Below, piece by piece: positions 25,056 to 35,019 of a stretch of DNA of 64,000 bases. The notes below the pieces were generated by a model. That model had not been told where the DNA came from and made no database searches. It was given only the letters and a program-made list of their open reading frames with translations. The stretch is from assembly GCF_000687735.1 (NCBI RefSeq), contig NZ_JHXL01000004.1:28309-92308 (forward strand), read 5' to 3'. Positions within the stretch are counted from its first letter, which is position 1. Each line of letters opens with the position of its first letter. This DNA is from Acholeplasma equifetale ATCC 29724 (GTDB taxonomy: Bacteria; Bacillota_I; Bacilli_A; Acholeplasmatales; Acholeplasmataceae). Position numbers and translations under genes: made by a program.

Positions 25056-26735
25056 TTATTCAACTGATAAAATGTATGAATAAATATCTTGTTCACCAGG
25101 GATTGCTTCAACTTCACAATCACCATTTAATGTTGAAACAAATGCTTCAACTTCTTCAATTTCTTCAGTTGATACATCAAGACCATAGAAGATAGTTACA
25201 ATCTCAGAATCTTCATCAATTAATTGAGTTAATAATTCTTTAATTGCTTCCAATCTATTTGGTGTTGAAACTAATAATTTAGATTTAGAAATACCGATGA
25301 AATCACCTGTTTTAACTTGAATGCCATTCATTTCTGTATCACGAACAGCGTAAGTTATTTCACCAGATTTCATATTTTCTATGACTTCTTGCATTGTCTC
25401 AATGTTTTCATCCAATTCTAATGTTGGATCAAATTGTATTAATGCAGAATAACCTTGTGCAGGTGTTTTAGTTTTCAATACAGCAATATTAACACCTTCA
25501 GTTATCTTAGCAGCTTGTTCAGCAGTTAAGATAACATTCGAGTTATTTGGTAAAATAATAATATTTTCTGCATGAATTGATTGGATCGCTTTTACAAAGT
25601 CTTCTGTTGGTGGGTTCATTGTTTGACCACCGTCGATAACAACGTCAACACCTAACTCCTTAAGTGCAGTTTTGATACCTTTACCTTGTGCAACAGCAAT
25701 CATACCATATTTAGATGGTTCTTTTTTCGCTTCTTTTGTTTCAGTTGTTTTTTCATGACTATGATGGTGATGTTCTTGGCCAGTAATATTGGAATGTTGT
25801 GAGCGCATATTTTCTACTTTAATTGTTTTTAATTCACCAAATTTTTGAGCTAATGTTAATGCAACCCCGGGTTGATCTGTATGTACGTGTACTTTTAATA
25901 AATCATCATCTGTTACAACGACCAATGAATCACCCATTTGTTCTAACGGTTCTCTAACACTGTTAATATCAAATGATTTCCAATCGTAAAGTTGTACGAT
26001 GAATTCTGTACAATAACCATATTTAATTTCAATTTCACCTAGATTATGTGCACCCACATATTCATTATGTTGCTGTTGTTCTTGTTGAATTTGCTCAACT
26101 TCGTTTAAGATGTGACCTTCAAGTGCCATAAGCATACCTTCAATAATTTTAACGAAGCCTGCTCCACCTGAGTCAACAACGCCAGCTTCTTTTAATACTG
26201 GTAATAATTCTGGTGTTTTAATTAAAGTTTCTTTTGCTTGCTCTAAATACACTTTTAATACATCTTCAATCGTATTTAAATTCTTCTGTTCTTTTAATAC
26301 ACGTTCAGCAGATTCTCTAACTACAGTTAAAATAGTTCCTTCAACAGGATCCATAACTGCACGATATGCCATTTGATATCCACCAACTAATGCTTGGATA
26401 AATTCTTTAATATTTACTGAACCGTTATTAATTTTAGAGATCTCAGCATATACTCCACGGAAGAACTGAGAAAGAATAACACCTGAGTTACCTCTTGCTC
26501 CCATGAGTAATCCACGAGATAATATTTTACTTATATCTACGATTGAATCTGAATTTACTGTTTTTACTTCTTTAATTCCAGCCATCATTGTCATTTGCAT
26601 ATTTGTTCCCGTGTCACCATCTGGTACAGGAAACACATTGAGGTGATCCACTTCTTTATGATTGTTTTTTAAGTGGATTGCCCCATTGGTGACCATCTTT
26701 TTAAACAGGTCGCCACTGATTTTCTTATTAGACAT
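25056..26735 (-). CDS. fakA: Fatty acid kinase catalytic subunit FakA (DhaL/DegV-like, YloV)
   Basis: FakA phosphorylates fatty acids held by FakB proteins, letting exogenous fatty acids enter phospholipid synthesis. The DhaL-type kinase domain covers about 1-200, with the metal/nucleotide motif FPVPDGDTGTNM and GARGNSGVILSQF. A middle domain lies at about 225-310 and a DegV-like C-terminal domain at about 340-559. A His-rich linker (HHHHSHEK) joins the last two. The ATG at 26735 is preferred because GGAGG lies seven bases before it; an ATG six codons earlier has none. The gene lies next to rpmB as in B. subtilis, but the Asp23-like gene usually between them is missing. Confidence 0.93.
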   Translation of the reverse strand: MSNKKISGDLFKKMVTNGAIHLKNNHKEVDHLNVFPVPDGDTGTNMQMTMMAGIKEVKTVNSDSIVDISKILSRGLLMGARGNSGVILSQFFRGVYAEISKINNGSVNIKEFIQALVGGYQMAYRAVMDPVEGTILTVVRESAERVLKEQKNLNTIEDVLKVYLEQAKETLIKTPELLPVLKEAGVVDSGGAGFVKIIEGMLMALEGHILNEVEQIQQEQQQHNEYVGAHNLGEIEIKYGYCTEFIVQLYDWKSFDINSVREPLEQMGDSLVVVTDDDLLKVHVHTDQPGVALTLAQKFGELKTIKVENMRSQHSNITGQEHHHHSHEKTTETKEAKKEPSKYGMIAVAQGKGIKTALKELGVDVVIDGGQTMNPPTEDFVKAIQSIHAENIIILPNNSNVILTAEQAAKITEGVNIAVLKTKTPAQGYSALIQFDPTLELDENIETMQEVIENMKSGEITYAVRDTEMNGIQVKTGDFIGISKSKLLVSTPNRLEAIKELLTQLIDEDSEIVTIFYGLDVSTEEIEEVEAFVSTLNGDCEVEAIPGEQDIYSYILSVE

Positions 26736-27032
26736 ATTTTTCCTCCGTTTCACCCTTAAATCAGGCGAACATTGTCATATACATTTGTTGTAATTTTTTC
26801 AATAATAAGAGTCTGTCTCAATTACGCACATAAGTATAACATAATTAAAACATAAACTCAATACATATCCACTACTTCTGCTTTCATATTATATCATATT
26901 TTTACATGTTTTCACGTAATTTATCTTATGACGTAATTAACATTTTATATATATTTATATAATTGTCTTTTTTATTATTGCAATTTATATTGTAATGTGT
27001 TAAGATAAATAAGGCAATAAAGGAGTGATATT

Positions 27033-27221
27033 ATGGCTAAATGCTATGTTACTGGTAAAACTACATCATTTGGTAATAAACGCAGCCACGCATTAAATGC
27101 GACTCGTCGTAAATGGAAGGCAAATCTACAAACCGTTCGTATTAAAAATGAAGATGGTAAAGTTGTAAAGGTTAAGATTTCTGCTAAAGCTTTAAAGAAA
27201 CTCTCTTTAGAACGCGCATAA
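27033..27221 (+). CDS. rpmB: Ribosomal protein L28
   Basis: A 62-residue basic protein with typical L28 sequence: [20 protein letters not shown] at the start, [15 protein letters not shown] in the middle and [13 protein letters not shown] at the end. It is part of the 50S subunit. An AAGGAGTGAT ribosome-binding site precedes the ATG. It is transcribed alone on the plus strand, divergent from fakA and convergent with thiN, the same arrangement as in B. subtilis. Confidence 0.97.
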   Translation: MAKCYVTGKTTSFGNKRSHALNATRRKWKANLQTVRIKNEDGKVVKVKISAKALKKLSLERA

Positions 27222-27242
27222 TTAAAACCGAACGTATAAATC

Positions 27243-27267
27243 AAGGCTAATTTGAGCCTTTTTTTAT
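27243..27267. terminator. Terminator between rpmB and thiN
   Basis: AAGGCT and AGCCTT pair over a 6-base loop, with seven T on the plus side after rpmB. The thiN stop codon lies in the T-run, so the minus transcript may use the same hairpin. Confidence 0.8.
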
Positions 27268-27869
27268 TTTTTAGACTCAATAACCATGATTTTACCCTTT
27301 TTAACCTCTATAGTACCTATATCACCGTTTAATTCATTTGAAATGCCAATTGTATTAAATAATGTAAGTTCATATTGATTTAAAGGATATTTAAAGTTTT
27401 TAAGAGAAATTACTGAATCTATCATGCTAAATATTGATATATACCCTTTGAATGATGTTTGATATGTTCCTTCACTCAATGTATAAATTTTTGAATAGTC
27501 AGTAATTATCTTTAAATTAGGAAACTCGTTTAATAATGAAATGTTAGCAATTGAATGTTCAATTCTCTCTCCACCAATACCACCTAATACAATGACTTCA
27601 TCTGGGTTTTGTTGATATGCATATCTTATAGCAGCTAAGGTATCCGTCTCATCTTTTTCAACATTCAAGGTAATATGATTTATATCATTTAATACAATTT
27701 TATCTTTTATAGAATCAAAATCCCCAATGGCTAAGCTAATGGGGATATTTTTTTCAATCAGAAAATGTGTTGCTTGGTCAACAGAAATAAGTTGATCATA
27801 TTTTATATCATCAAGCACAGTTTCTATATTTGATAAAATTGGATAAACACAAACAACAATTCGTTTCAT
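27264..27869 (-). CDS. thiN: Thiamine pyrophosphokinase
   Basis: Makes thiamine diphosphate from thiamine and ATP. The 201-residue length fits the family. The motif AIGDFDSI (residues 60s) and DETDTLAAIRYA give the acidic metal-binding residues, and VLGGIGGERIEHSIANI the central glycine loop. The start overlaps the rpe stop by four bases (ATGA), so the two are translationally coupled within the rlmN-rsgA-rpe-thiN unit. Confidence 0.93.
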   Translation of the reverse strand: MKRIVVCVYPILSNIETVLDDIKYDQLISVDQATHFLIEKNIPISLAIGDFDSIKDKIVLNDINHITLNVEKDETDTLAAIRYAYQQNPDEVIVLGGIGGERIEHSIANISLLNEFPNLKIITDYSKIYTLSEGTYQTSFKGYISIFSMIDSVISLKNFKYPLNQYELTLFNTIGISNELNGDIGTIEVKKGKIMVIESKK

Positions 27870-28498
27870 TTTAAACTTTCAATGCGCTCTTTTCGATTTT
27901 CGAAATTAAAGATAAATGTACCTGCAACAACGATTGTTGCACCTGCTTCTTTACATTGTTTTGCAGTTGATGCATTGATTCCACCATCAACTTCAATTTC
28001 ATATATATAACCATGTTTTTCTTTTAAATCACTTAATTGCTTGATTTTTTCAAGTTGTGATTGAATAAACATTTGTCCGCCATACCCAGGTTCAACACCC
28101 ATAACTAACACTAAATCAACTTGTGGTAAATAAGGCATAATGGTTTCAACGCTTGTACTTGGTTTAATACAAACACCAGCTTTCTTACCAATAAATTTAA
28201 TACGTTTAATACTTTCAGCAAAGCGATGAGCTTCAGCGTGTACAGTAATGAATTCTGTAGTTGGAAAATTTACTTTATCAACCCAATTTAATGGATATTC
28301 AACCATTAAATGGATATCCATAGGTAATGGTGATAGTTTTCCAATTTGTTCAACAATTGCAGGTCCAAATGAAATATTTGGCACGAAATGACCATCCATA
28401 ACATCAACGTGAATATAGTCAGATCCCTTTTCAATAGATTTTAATTCATCTTCTAATCGAATAAAATTCGCAGTTAAAATCGAAGGTGCTACTTTCAT
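27866..28498 (-). CDS. rpe: Ribulose-phosphate 3-epimerase
   Basis: Interconverts ribulose-5-P and xylulose-5-P in the pentose phosphate pathway. It is a TIM barrel of 210 residues with family motifs VDVMDGHFVPNISFGP (metal-binding His and Asp), DIHLMVE, VLVMGVEPGYGGQ and EVDGGI. It follows rsgA by 11 bases and overlaps thiN by four. Confidence 0.96.
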   Translation of the reverse strand: MKVAPSILTANFIRLEDELKSIEKGSDYIHVDVMDGHFVPNISFGPAIVEQIGKLSPLPMDIHLMVEYPLNWVDKVNFPTTEFITVHAEAHRFAESIKRIKFIGKKAGVCIKPSTSVETIMPYLPQVDLVLVMGVEPGYGGQMFIQSQLEKIKQLSDLKEKHGYIYEIEVDGGINASTAKQCKEAGATIVVAGTFIFNFENRKERIESLK

Positions 28499-28509
28499 GT
28501 TTTCCTCCT

Positions 28510-29463
28510 TTAATATTTGACTTTTCGTTCTTTTAATTCATTTACAAAATCTAAATAGCTTTGATAACGTGATTTTAAAATATCACCCTTTATAACATTT
28601 AATTTTACCATACAATCTGGTTCTTGCAAATGATTACATTTAGAACCAAACTTACAATTACTACTTAATTCAACAAAATCGACAAAATAATTCTTAATCA
28701 TTTCATAGTCATGGAACTCAAATTCTAATTTAGAAAATCCCGGTGTATCTGCAATATATCCATCTTTAAATGGATAAATTTCAGAGTGTCTTGTTGTATG
28801 TTTGCCGCGACCTAGTGCTAAAGAAATTTCTTGAGTTTTTAGTTGTAATTCTGGAATTAATGCATTAAGTAATGTTGATTTACCAACACCAGTTTGACCA
28901 GCTAAAACAGTAATTTTATGACTAAATACATTTTCTAATATATCAAAACCAATTTTTTGTTTACTATTTACATAGTATATTTCGTAATAAGATTCATAAT
29001 GTTTGAGTTGATTTTTTAATTTTTCTAATTCATCATCAGTCAATAAATCAATTTTACTTACAACAATAATCGGTTTAAGCTCATGATACTCTAAAATAAC
29101 TAAAAACTTATCTAGTAATCGAAAACTAAACTCTGGTCGAGTTGCAGAAAAAACCAATAAAACTTGGTCAACATTAGCTACATCAGGACGAATGAGTTCG
29201 TTTTTTCTTTGATGTATATGGGTGATAATATATTGACCTGATACATATTCATAATCAATTAGATCACCAACTTTAGGGCTTAAAGTAATATCTTTAACTT
29301 CTTTTTTTGTGCCTCGAAATTTATTTTTATTAAAACTTGAAGTTTCATCGACTTTAAATTTTCTAAATTTACCTCGAGCATAACCTTCATAAATTTCGCC
29401 GGTTTTTAAATTCTTAAAGCTGTATAGCCCACCGATTAACTTAATAATTAAAGCTTGATTCAA
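28510..29463 (-). CDS. rsgA: Ribosome small-subunit biogenesis GTPase RsgA
   Basis: RsgA (YloQ) is a circularly permuted GTPase that helps mature the 30S subunit. An OB fold at about 1-65 is followed by the GTPase domain with SKID (G4) before GQTGVGKSTLLN (G1) and DTPGF (G3). A C-terminal zinc finger contains the cysteines and histidine of CKFGSKCNHLQEPDC. I choose the TTG at 29463: GGAGGT lies five bases upstream and the resulting N-terminus, NQALIIKLIGGLYS, aligns with other RsgA proteins. The ATG at 29511 would add 16 odd residues and overlap rlmN by 31 bases. Confidence 0.93.
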   Translation of the reverse strand: MNQALIIKLIGGLYSFKNLKTGEIYEGYARGKFRKFKVDETSSFNKNKFRGTKKEVKDITLSPKVGDLIDYEYVSGQYIITHIHQRKNELIRPDVANVDQVLLVFSATRPEFSFRLLDKFLVILEYHELKPIIVVSKIDLLTDDELEKLKNQLKHYESYYEIYYVNSKQKIGFDILENVFSHKITVLAGQTGVGKSTLLNALIPELQLKTQEISLALGRGKHTTRHSEIYPFKDGYIADTPGFSKLEFEFHDYEMIKNYFVDFVELSSNCKFGSKCNHLQEPDCMVKLNVIKGDILKSRYQSYLDFVNELKERKVKY

Positions 29464-29480
29464 ATTAACCTCCGCTAGAA

Positions 29481-30500
29481 TCAAAGATTTTGACTTCTTA
29501 ATTGACCACATGCAGCATTAATATCATGTCCTTGTTCACGACGTAATACTGCTGTAATTTTATGTTTTTTAAGTACATTAAAAAAGGCTTCTCTTCGCTC
29601 TAATGTTGAACGTTCATAAGGTGCTTCTTTAACTTTATTATATGGTATTAAATTGACATAAACATTCATACCCTTTAATAATTGAGCTAATTCTAAAGCT
29701 GTTTCTTCTGAGTCATTAACTTCGTTAATCATAATGTATTCAATTGTTACACGTCGATTAGTAACTGAAATATAGTATTTAATTGCATCAACAACTTCTT
29801 CAACTTTAAAACGATCATTGATCTTCATAAGTTTAGAACGTATTTCATTATTTGGAGCATGTAGAGAAATTGCTAAATTAACTTGCATCCCAAAGTGTGC
29901 AAATTCTTTAATTTTTGGTACTAAACCTGATGTTGAAACTGTAATATGTCTTGCACCTATTGCTAATCCTTTTGGATGATTGACAATCTCTAAGAACTTA
30001 ATTAAATTCTTATAATTATCAAAAGGTTCTCCAATACCCATAACTACAATTGATGAAATACGTACACCTGAATCTTTTTCTGTTTTAATAATTTGTGCAA
30101 CAATTTCACCTGCTGTTAAGTCACGTTTCTTTTTTAAAACTCCTGATGCACAAAATGAACATCCGATATTACATCCCACTTGTGTTGTGACACAAGCACT
30201 CATACCGTAATTATGTTTCATTAAAACTGTTTCAATCAAGTTAGCATCTTTTAAGTCATATAAAAATTTAATCGTACCATCTGCTGATACGTTTTTAATA
30301 ACCATTTCCATAGAATCAAATGAAAAATCTTTAGATAATATTTCAATTAAATCTTGTGGAACGTTATTCATTTCACTAAATGCATCTATTTTTTGTTGAT
30401 ATACCCATCGCCATACTTGCTCAGCACGATATTTTGGATATCCTTTAGAAACAATATATTCTTCTAATTCGCTATATGTTAAATCATAAATTAAGTCCAT
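29481..30500 (-). CDS. rlmN: Dual-specificity 23S rRNA A2503 / tRNA A37 methyltransferase RlmN
   Basis: A radical SAM enzyme that methylates C2 of adenine in 23S rRNA and some tRNAs. The 339-residue protein has the cluster motif CNIGCSFCASG at about 107-117, the SAM-loop GIGEPFDN, and the C-terminal catalytic cysteine in INAACGQLR. GAGGT precedes the ATG and a TATAAT box lies about 10 bases further up, so the rlmN-rsgA-rpe-thiN operon probably starts here. Confidence 0.95.
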   Translation of the reverse strand: MDLIYDLTYSELEEYIVSKGYPKYRAEQVWRWVYQQKIDAFSEMNNVPQDLIEILSKDFSFDSMEMVIKNVSADGTIKFLYDLKDANLIETVLMKHNYGMSACVTTQVGCNIGCSFCASGVLKKKRDLTAGEIVAQIIKTEKDSGVRISSIVVMGIGEPFDNYKNLIKFLEIVNHPKGLAIGARHITVSTSGLVPKIKEFAHFGMQVNLAISLHAPNNEIRSKLMKINDRFKVEEVVDAIKYYISVTNRRVTIEYIMINEVNDSEETALELAQLLKGMNVYVNLIPYNKVKEAPYERSTLERREAFFNVLKKHKITAVLRREQGHDINAACGQLRSQNL

Positions 30501-30545
30501 ATTTTATACCTCAATCATATTATACTAAAAAGTCTTTCATTCTCG

Positions 30546-30572
30546 AAAAAAAAGAGCATATTTTATGCTCTT
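30546..30572 (-). terminator. Terminator after pheT
   Basis: AAGAGCATA and TATGCTCTT pair with a short loop and a T-run on the minus side. The stem overlaps the pheT stop codon. Confidence 0.85.
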
Positions 30573-32919
30573 AATCTCTAATTATAGCTTTAAATTCAAA
30601 ACTTAATCGATTTTTAATAGACTTTAACACTTTTTCAACAGTTTCTTTTTCTAAAGTCTTTTCTTTATCATTAAATTCGATAGAAACAGCTAATGAATGA
30701 GTATCTTCACCTGGTTTTTGATAAATATCAAATAACTTAACATTTGTTATTAATTTTTTACCAGTTTGTTGAATTAGTGTAAGTATTTTTTGAATTGGAA
30801 TTTCTCTTGAAACAATGAATGATAAATCTCGTTCAACAGAAGGAAATTTACTTACAGGTTCATATTGAGTAGATACATTTTTTAAAGTTTCTGGATCAAT
30901 TGATAATTCAAGAACATAAACATCTTTAATGTCATAAATAGTTTCATATTTCGGATGAATCTTACCAATAAATCCTTTAATTTCACCATTAATGATAATA
31001 TCGCCTTGAATACCTGGATGTAAAACTGGTATATAGTTTGATTGTTCAACACTGATATTTAATTTAAATGCTGAAGCAATATTTTCTAATACTCCTTTTA
31101 ATACGAAAAAGTTTGATTCAAAGTCTTTTTTATCATATAAAGTATCAATCCATTTACCTGTTAATAATAACGCTAAATGGTTTTTCTCTATATTTTCTGC
31201 AAATACTTTACCAATCTCAAAGAATGCTAAATCTTCCATTTGACGACGCATATGGTAAGAAGCATTATTTAACAATCCAGAAATTAATGACTGACGTAAA
31301 GTTTTTCGATCTTCGCTCATAGGCATTAAGACTTCAACACGATTACCTAAACTCATTGTTAAATCTAAATCTGTTCTCTTAACTAATGAATAATTAATAA
31401 CTTCATTAAAACCTAGATTTGCTAATAAATGTCTTAAACGACGTACATTTTTTTGATATGGTGTTAATAAACCTATTGAATCGAATGTACGTTTTTCATT
31501 CGGGATTTTGTTAATACCGTAAATTCTGGCAATTTCTTCAACTAAATCTGCTTCAATTGAAATATCATTCCGATAGCTTGGTGCAGTTAAAACAACTTTA
31601 TCATTATTCTTCTTAATTTCATAATTTAATCTTTCAAAATAACTTAATAATTCTTTTTCTTCCAATTTAGTACCAAGTTTACGATTTAATTTTTCGACAC
31701 TTGTTTCAATTGATAGATTACCTAGTTGTGGTTTTTGATCTTTTGCAATACCTTGATATAATTTTCCATCTGCTAATTCAATTAATAATTGAATCGCTTC
31801 ATTCATTCCAAGTTCAACTCTAGTTGTATCTACACCACGTTCAAATCTTAGTGAAGATTCACTTCTTAAACCTAAACGCTTAGAAGTTTTTGAAATTTGA
31901 TTTTTATCAAAGTTAGCTGTTTCTAAAATGATTTGAGTTGTTGAATCATCAATTATCGTATTAGCTAATCCCATCACACCGCCTAATGCGATTGCTTCTT
32001 TACCATTTGTAATTAAAATATCACCCGATTCAGCATTTCTTTCTATTTCATCTAAAGTTACAACTTTAGTTGATTCTTTAGCCTCTTTAATCACAATTTC
32101 ATTTGAATTAACTTTTTTATAATCAAATGCATGTAAAGGTGTGCCATATACAAGCATCACATAGTTTGTAATATCAACAACGTTATTAATTGGACGAACC
32201 TCATGTTCAATTAAGAAACTTTTTAACCATAATGGTGATTCTTTAACTTTAACATCAAGCATCGCACCATGATAAATAAAACATTTATTAGTCTCAATTT
32301 TAACACTTATCGGATTTTTCTTATTTACTGGTTTGAATTCATATTTAGGTAACGTGATTTTTTGATTTAAAACTGCAGCTAAATCAAATGCAAATCCAAC
32401 ATAACTTAATAAGTCACTTCGATTTGGTGTTAAACCTAAAGTCATTTTAATGCCATCTAATCCTAAGTATGGTAGCGGGTTAACACCTAATGGCATTTCT
32501 TTTTCAAAAACATAAATACCATGTTGATATGCATCAGGAATAATTTCTTCATCTAATCCCAATTCTTTTAAAGAACATATCATACCATTGGATACAATAC
32601 CACGAACTTTAGCACTTTTAATCTCAAAATTACCAGGTAAAACAGCACCGACTTTAGCAACAATAACATATTGACCAGCAGCTACATTTGGAGCTCCACA
32701 AACAATATCTAAAACTTCATTACCAACATCAACTGTAGTCACAGATAATTTATCAGCATCTGGATGTTTTTCTTTTGTTAAAACTTTACCAATAACGATA
32801 TTTGTTGAAGTGTTAACTAATTTATGTTCATCCACTTCAATAATATGTTGGTTTGTTAATTCAACTAAATTTTCTGGGACATTTATAAATCTTTTTAATG
32901 TATTTTCTAAAATATGCAT
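30571..32919 (-). CDS. pheT: Phenylalanyl-tRNA synthetase beta chain
   Basis: The beta subunit of the heterotetrameric enzyme that charges tRNA-Phe. Of 782 residues, the N-terminal EMAP/tRNA-binding domain is at about 40-150 (HPDADKLSVTTVDVG), B3/B4 editing domain at about 200-390, B5 at about 395-470, the catalytic-like core next, and a C-terminal anticodon-binding (FDX-ACB) domain at about 690-782 (FPSVERDLSFIV). AAGGGGGAA precedes the ATG. It lies three bases after pheS and shares its T-box. Confidence 0.97.
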   Translation of the reverse strand: MHILENTLKRFINVPENLVELTNQHIIEVDEHKLVNTSTNIVIGKVLTKEKHPDADKLSVTTVDVGNEVLDIVCGAPNVAAGQYVIVAKVGAVLPGNFEIKSAKVRGIVSNGMICSLKELGLDEEIIPDAYQHGIYVFEKEMPLGVNPLPYLGLDGIKMTLGLTPNRSDLLSYVGFAFDLAAVLNQKITLPKYEFKPVNKKNPISVKIETNKCFIYHGAMLDVKVKESPLWLKSFLIEHEVRPINNVVDITNYVMLVYGTPLHAFDYKKVNSNEIVIKEAKESTKVVTLDEIERNAESGDILITNGKEAIALGGVMGLANTIIDDSTTQIILETANFDKNQISKTSKRLGLRSESSLRFERGVDTTRVELGMNEAIQLLIELADGKLYQGIAKDQKPQLGNLSIETSVEKLNRKLGTKLEEKELLSYFERLNYEIKKNNDKVVLTAPSYRNDISIEADLVEEIARIYGINKIPNEKRTFDSIGLLTPYQKNVRRLRHLLANLGFNEVINYSLVKRTDLDLTMSLGNRVEVLMPMSEDRKTLRQSLISGLLNNASYHMRRQMEDLAFFEIGKVFAENIEKNHLALLLTGKWIDTLYDKKDFESNFFVLKGVLENIASAFKLNISVEQSNYIPVLHPGIQGDIIINGEIKGFIGKIHPKYETIYDIKDVYVLELSIDPETLKNVSTQYEPVSKFPSVERDLSFIVSREIPIQKILTLIQQTGKKLITNVKLFDIYQKPGEDTHSLAVSIEFNDKEKTLEKETVEKVLKSIKNRLSFEFKAIIRD

Positions 32920-32922
32920 CTT

Positions 32923-33933
32923 TTATTCCCCCTTAAATTGTTTTAAGAATCTTAAATCATTGGTATAGAAGTTTCTAATATCATCAACACCATATTTAAG
33001 CATTGCGATTCTTTCAATACCAATGCCAAATGCGAAACCGCTCACCTTTTCTGGGTTATATCCACCCATTCTTAAAACCTCAGGATGAACCATACCTGAA
33101 CCTAAAATTTCAATCCAAGTTTGGCTCTTATCCTTTTTTGTAAATAATACGTCAACTTCAAATGAAGGTTCTGTGAATGGGAAGTATGAAGGTCTTAAAC
33201 GAATTTCTTTATCTTCACCAAATAAGTATTTAGCTAGTGATAAAAGTGTTTCTTTTAAATGACCAACATGGATATTTTCACCAATCACTAATCCTTCACA
33301 TTGCATGAATTGATGGGAGTGTGTTTGATCATCTGGGTCACGACGATAAGTTTTACCAGGAGAAATGATTGCGATTGGTTTTCCATTTGATTTTTCCATA
33401 AATCTTGCTTGAACAGGTGATGTATGTGTTCTTAATAAACGATTTTGGTCAATATAAAACGAATCATGCATTTCTCTTGCTGGATGCCCTTCTGCAATAT
33501 TCATCATTTCAAAATTATATTTATCAAGTTCAACTTCAGGTCCCTCTGCAACTAAATACCCTTGACCTAAGAAGAAATCTTCTAATGATTCAATAATTAA
33601 ACTTAATGGATGTATAGAACCTTGGCGAAATTGATATCCAGGTATTGTAACATCTATTTTTTCTTTATTAAGTTTAACTTCTAATTCTTTTTCAAGAATG
33701 TCATTTTTAGCATGGTAAATCATAGATTCCATGATTTCTTTTGCATCATTAATCCATTTACCAAATTGTGGTTTCTCTTCATTAGGTAATGTTTTAATTA
33801 AAGGCATCATTTTAGTTAATAATCCATTTTTACCTAAAAATTCAACCCTTAAGTTCTCAACATCTTCCAATGAATTTGTATGGTTTAATTTTTCTTTTAA
33901 ATTATCAATTAATTTCATGATTTCATTTTGCAT
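32923..33933 (-). CDS. pheS: Phenylalanyl-tRNA synthetase alpha chain
   Basis: The catalytic alpha subunit. The 336-residue protein has an N-terminal coiled coil at about 1-90, then the class II core with motif 2 ([17 protein letters not shown]), FFPFTEPS-like [13 protein letters not shown], and motif 3 ([17 protein letters not shown]). AGAGGTG precedes the ATG. A complete T-box leader lies directly upstream, so expression should rise when tRNA-Phe is uncharged. Confidence 0.97.
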   Translation of the reverse strand: MQNEIMKLIDNLKEKLNHTNSLEDVENLRVEFLGKNGLLTKMMPLIKTLPNEEKPQFGKWINDAKEIMESMIYHAKNDILEKELEVKLNKEKIDVTIPGYQFRQGSIHPLSLIIESLEDFFLGQGYLVAEGPEVELDKYNFEMMNIAEGHPAREMHDSFYIDQNRLLRTHTSPVQARFMEKSNGKPIAIISPGKTYRRDPDDQTHSHQFMQCEGLVIGENIHVGHLKETLLSLAKYLFGEDKEIRLRPSYFPFTEPSFEVDVLFTKKDKSQTWIEILGSGMVHPEVLRMGGYNPEKVSGFAFGIGIERIAMLKYGVDDIRNFYTNDLRFLKQFKGE

Positions 33934-33964
33934 ATTTACACCTCTTTATTTTTTATATTTTTAG

Positions 33965-34186
33965 ATAAAAAAAACGTCCTTAGAAAATCTAAGGACGAAA
34001 TTATATTCGCGGTACCACCTTAGTTCATAGTTTGATAAACTATGCCCTCAATGTTGATAACGGAACAACCCGGAAAAGATTTTACCTTTTCACTCCATAA
34101 CCGAATTCAGAAGTCTAATTATAAGTGCTTTCACCATTTCACTTATCGCTATGTAATTAGATATTTCTTACTACTGTTATATCTTC
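33965..34186 (-). promoter_or_regulatory. T-box riboswitch (Phe specifier UUC) upstream of pheST
   Basis: Read on the minus strand, a Stem I with conserved AGTA, distal ATGGTGAAAGC and specifier loop TGAATTCGG is followed by the 13-base T-box AGGTGGTACCGCG (34008-34020). A terminator follows: stem 33975-33984 with 33988-33997, T-run 33967-33974. The specifier reads UUC (complement of 34103-34105), i.e. phenylalanine, matching pheS downstream. Uncharged tRNA-Phe should stabilise the antiterminator. Confidence 0.93.
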
Positions 34187-34189
34187 GTT

Positions 34190-34921
34190 TTAGTTCCTAT
34201 TTCTTGATAAGAAAATAACTGCCAATCTAAGGATATTATAGTATATCCATATTAATGTTACCATAAATCCTAATGCAACTTGCCATTCAGCGCTCTTTTC
34301 AAGTCCCATATTTACAACTGCATTTGCTCTTTCAAAATCTAAAGTAAGCATGAATGCACCTAATACAACCATGAAAATACCTAAGCCAACAGCTAGTTCA
34401 ACATTTTGACTAAATGCTGTTGCAAAAGCAGGGTTTACTAATGAGATAATTGATATAACTAACGATCCAATTAAAAGGGTAATTAATGAACTAATTACGA
34501 TGTTATATAGTAATCTAGAACCTCTTAAAAGACCAGTATAGTATAACATTAACATCACTATAAATACAATAGCTGTACCAACCATTGCAGTTAATGCAAC
34601 GCCTGGAATAATAGCTTCTAAAATCCATGTTAATGTACCATATGCCATACCTTGTGCAACAGAGTAAATAATTGAAAAAGGCATTGCAAGTCTTGGTGAT
34701 ATATTAGATACTAATACGCTAATAAATCCAATAATTCCTGATAATACTAATGCAATGATCAACACGTTTGACGGAATAAGTATTGTTACATAGCCTGAAA
34801 CTAAAGTAACAAGAACTAAAAATAATGTTTTTAAACCAATGCCAGCTCGAGTTGCAACATCAGTTCCATATATAGCTGTTCGTTTTTCTAAACTTGAGAA
34901 AACTGGGTTTGTGTTACGCAT
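34190..34921 (-). CDS. Bax inhibitor-1/YccA-like membrane protein
   Basis: A 243-residue integral membrane protein with about seven membrane helices after a short N-terminal tail (MRNTNPVFSSLEKRTAIY). Sequence style fits the Bax inhibitor-1 family of bacterial YccA/YetJ-like proteins (SVAQGMAYGTLTWILEA; LDFERANAVVNMGL). Relatives act as calcium leak channels or protease modulators. The ATG at 34921 has GAGGTG nine bases upstream; a GTG four codons earlier would overlap that site. It lies between polC and pheS with the T-box leader almost touching its stop. Confidence 0.85.
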   Translation of the reverse strand: MRNTNPVFSSLEKRTAIYGTDVATRAGIGLKTLFLVLVTLVSGYVTILIPSNVLIIALVLSGIIGFISVLVSNISPRLAMPFSIIYSVAQGMAYGTLTWILEAIIPGVALTAMVGTAIVFIVMLMLYYTGLLRGSRLLYNIVISSLITLLIGSLVISIISLVNPAFATAFSQNVELAVGLGIFMVVLGAFMLTLDFERANAVVNMGLEKSAEWQVALGFMVTLIWIYYNILRLAVIFLSRNRN

Positions 34922-35019
34922 TTTATACTTCACCTCGATTATTTGATACTTCTATCTTATACAATTTATAATTAAATTACTATAAAGAACTTTTTTTATG
35001 TGTTATTTTAGACAATTTT

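Noticed and set aside
26754..27032. Riboswitch or small RNA in the gap between fakA and rpmB
   Set aside because: The 279 bases are AT-rich divergent promoter sequence; no conserved motif or strong hairpin is apparent.
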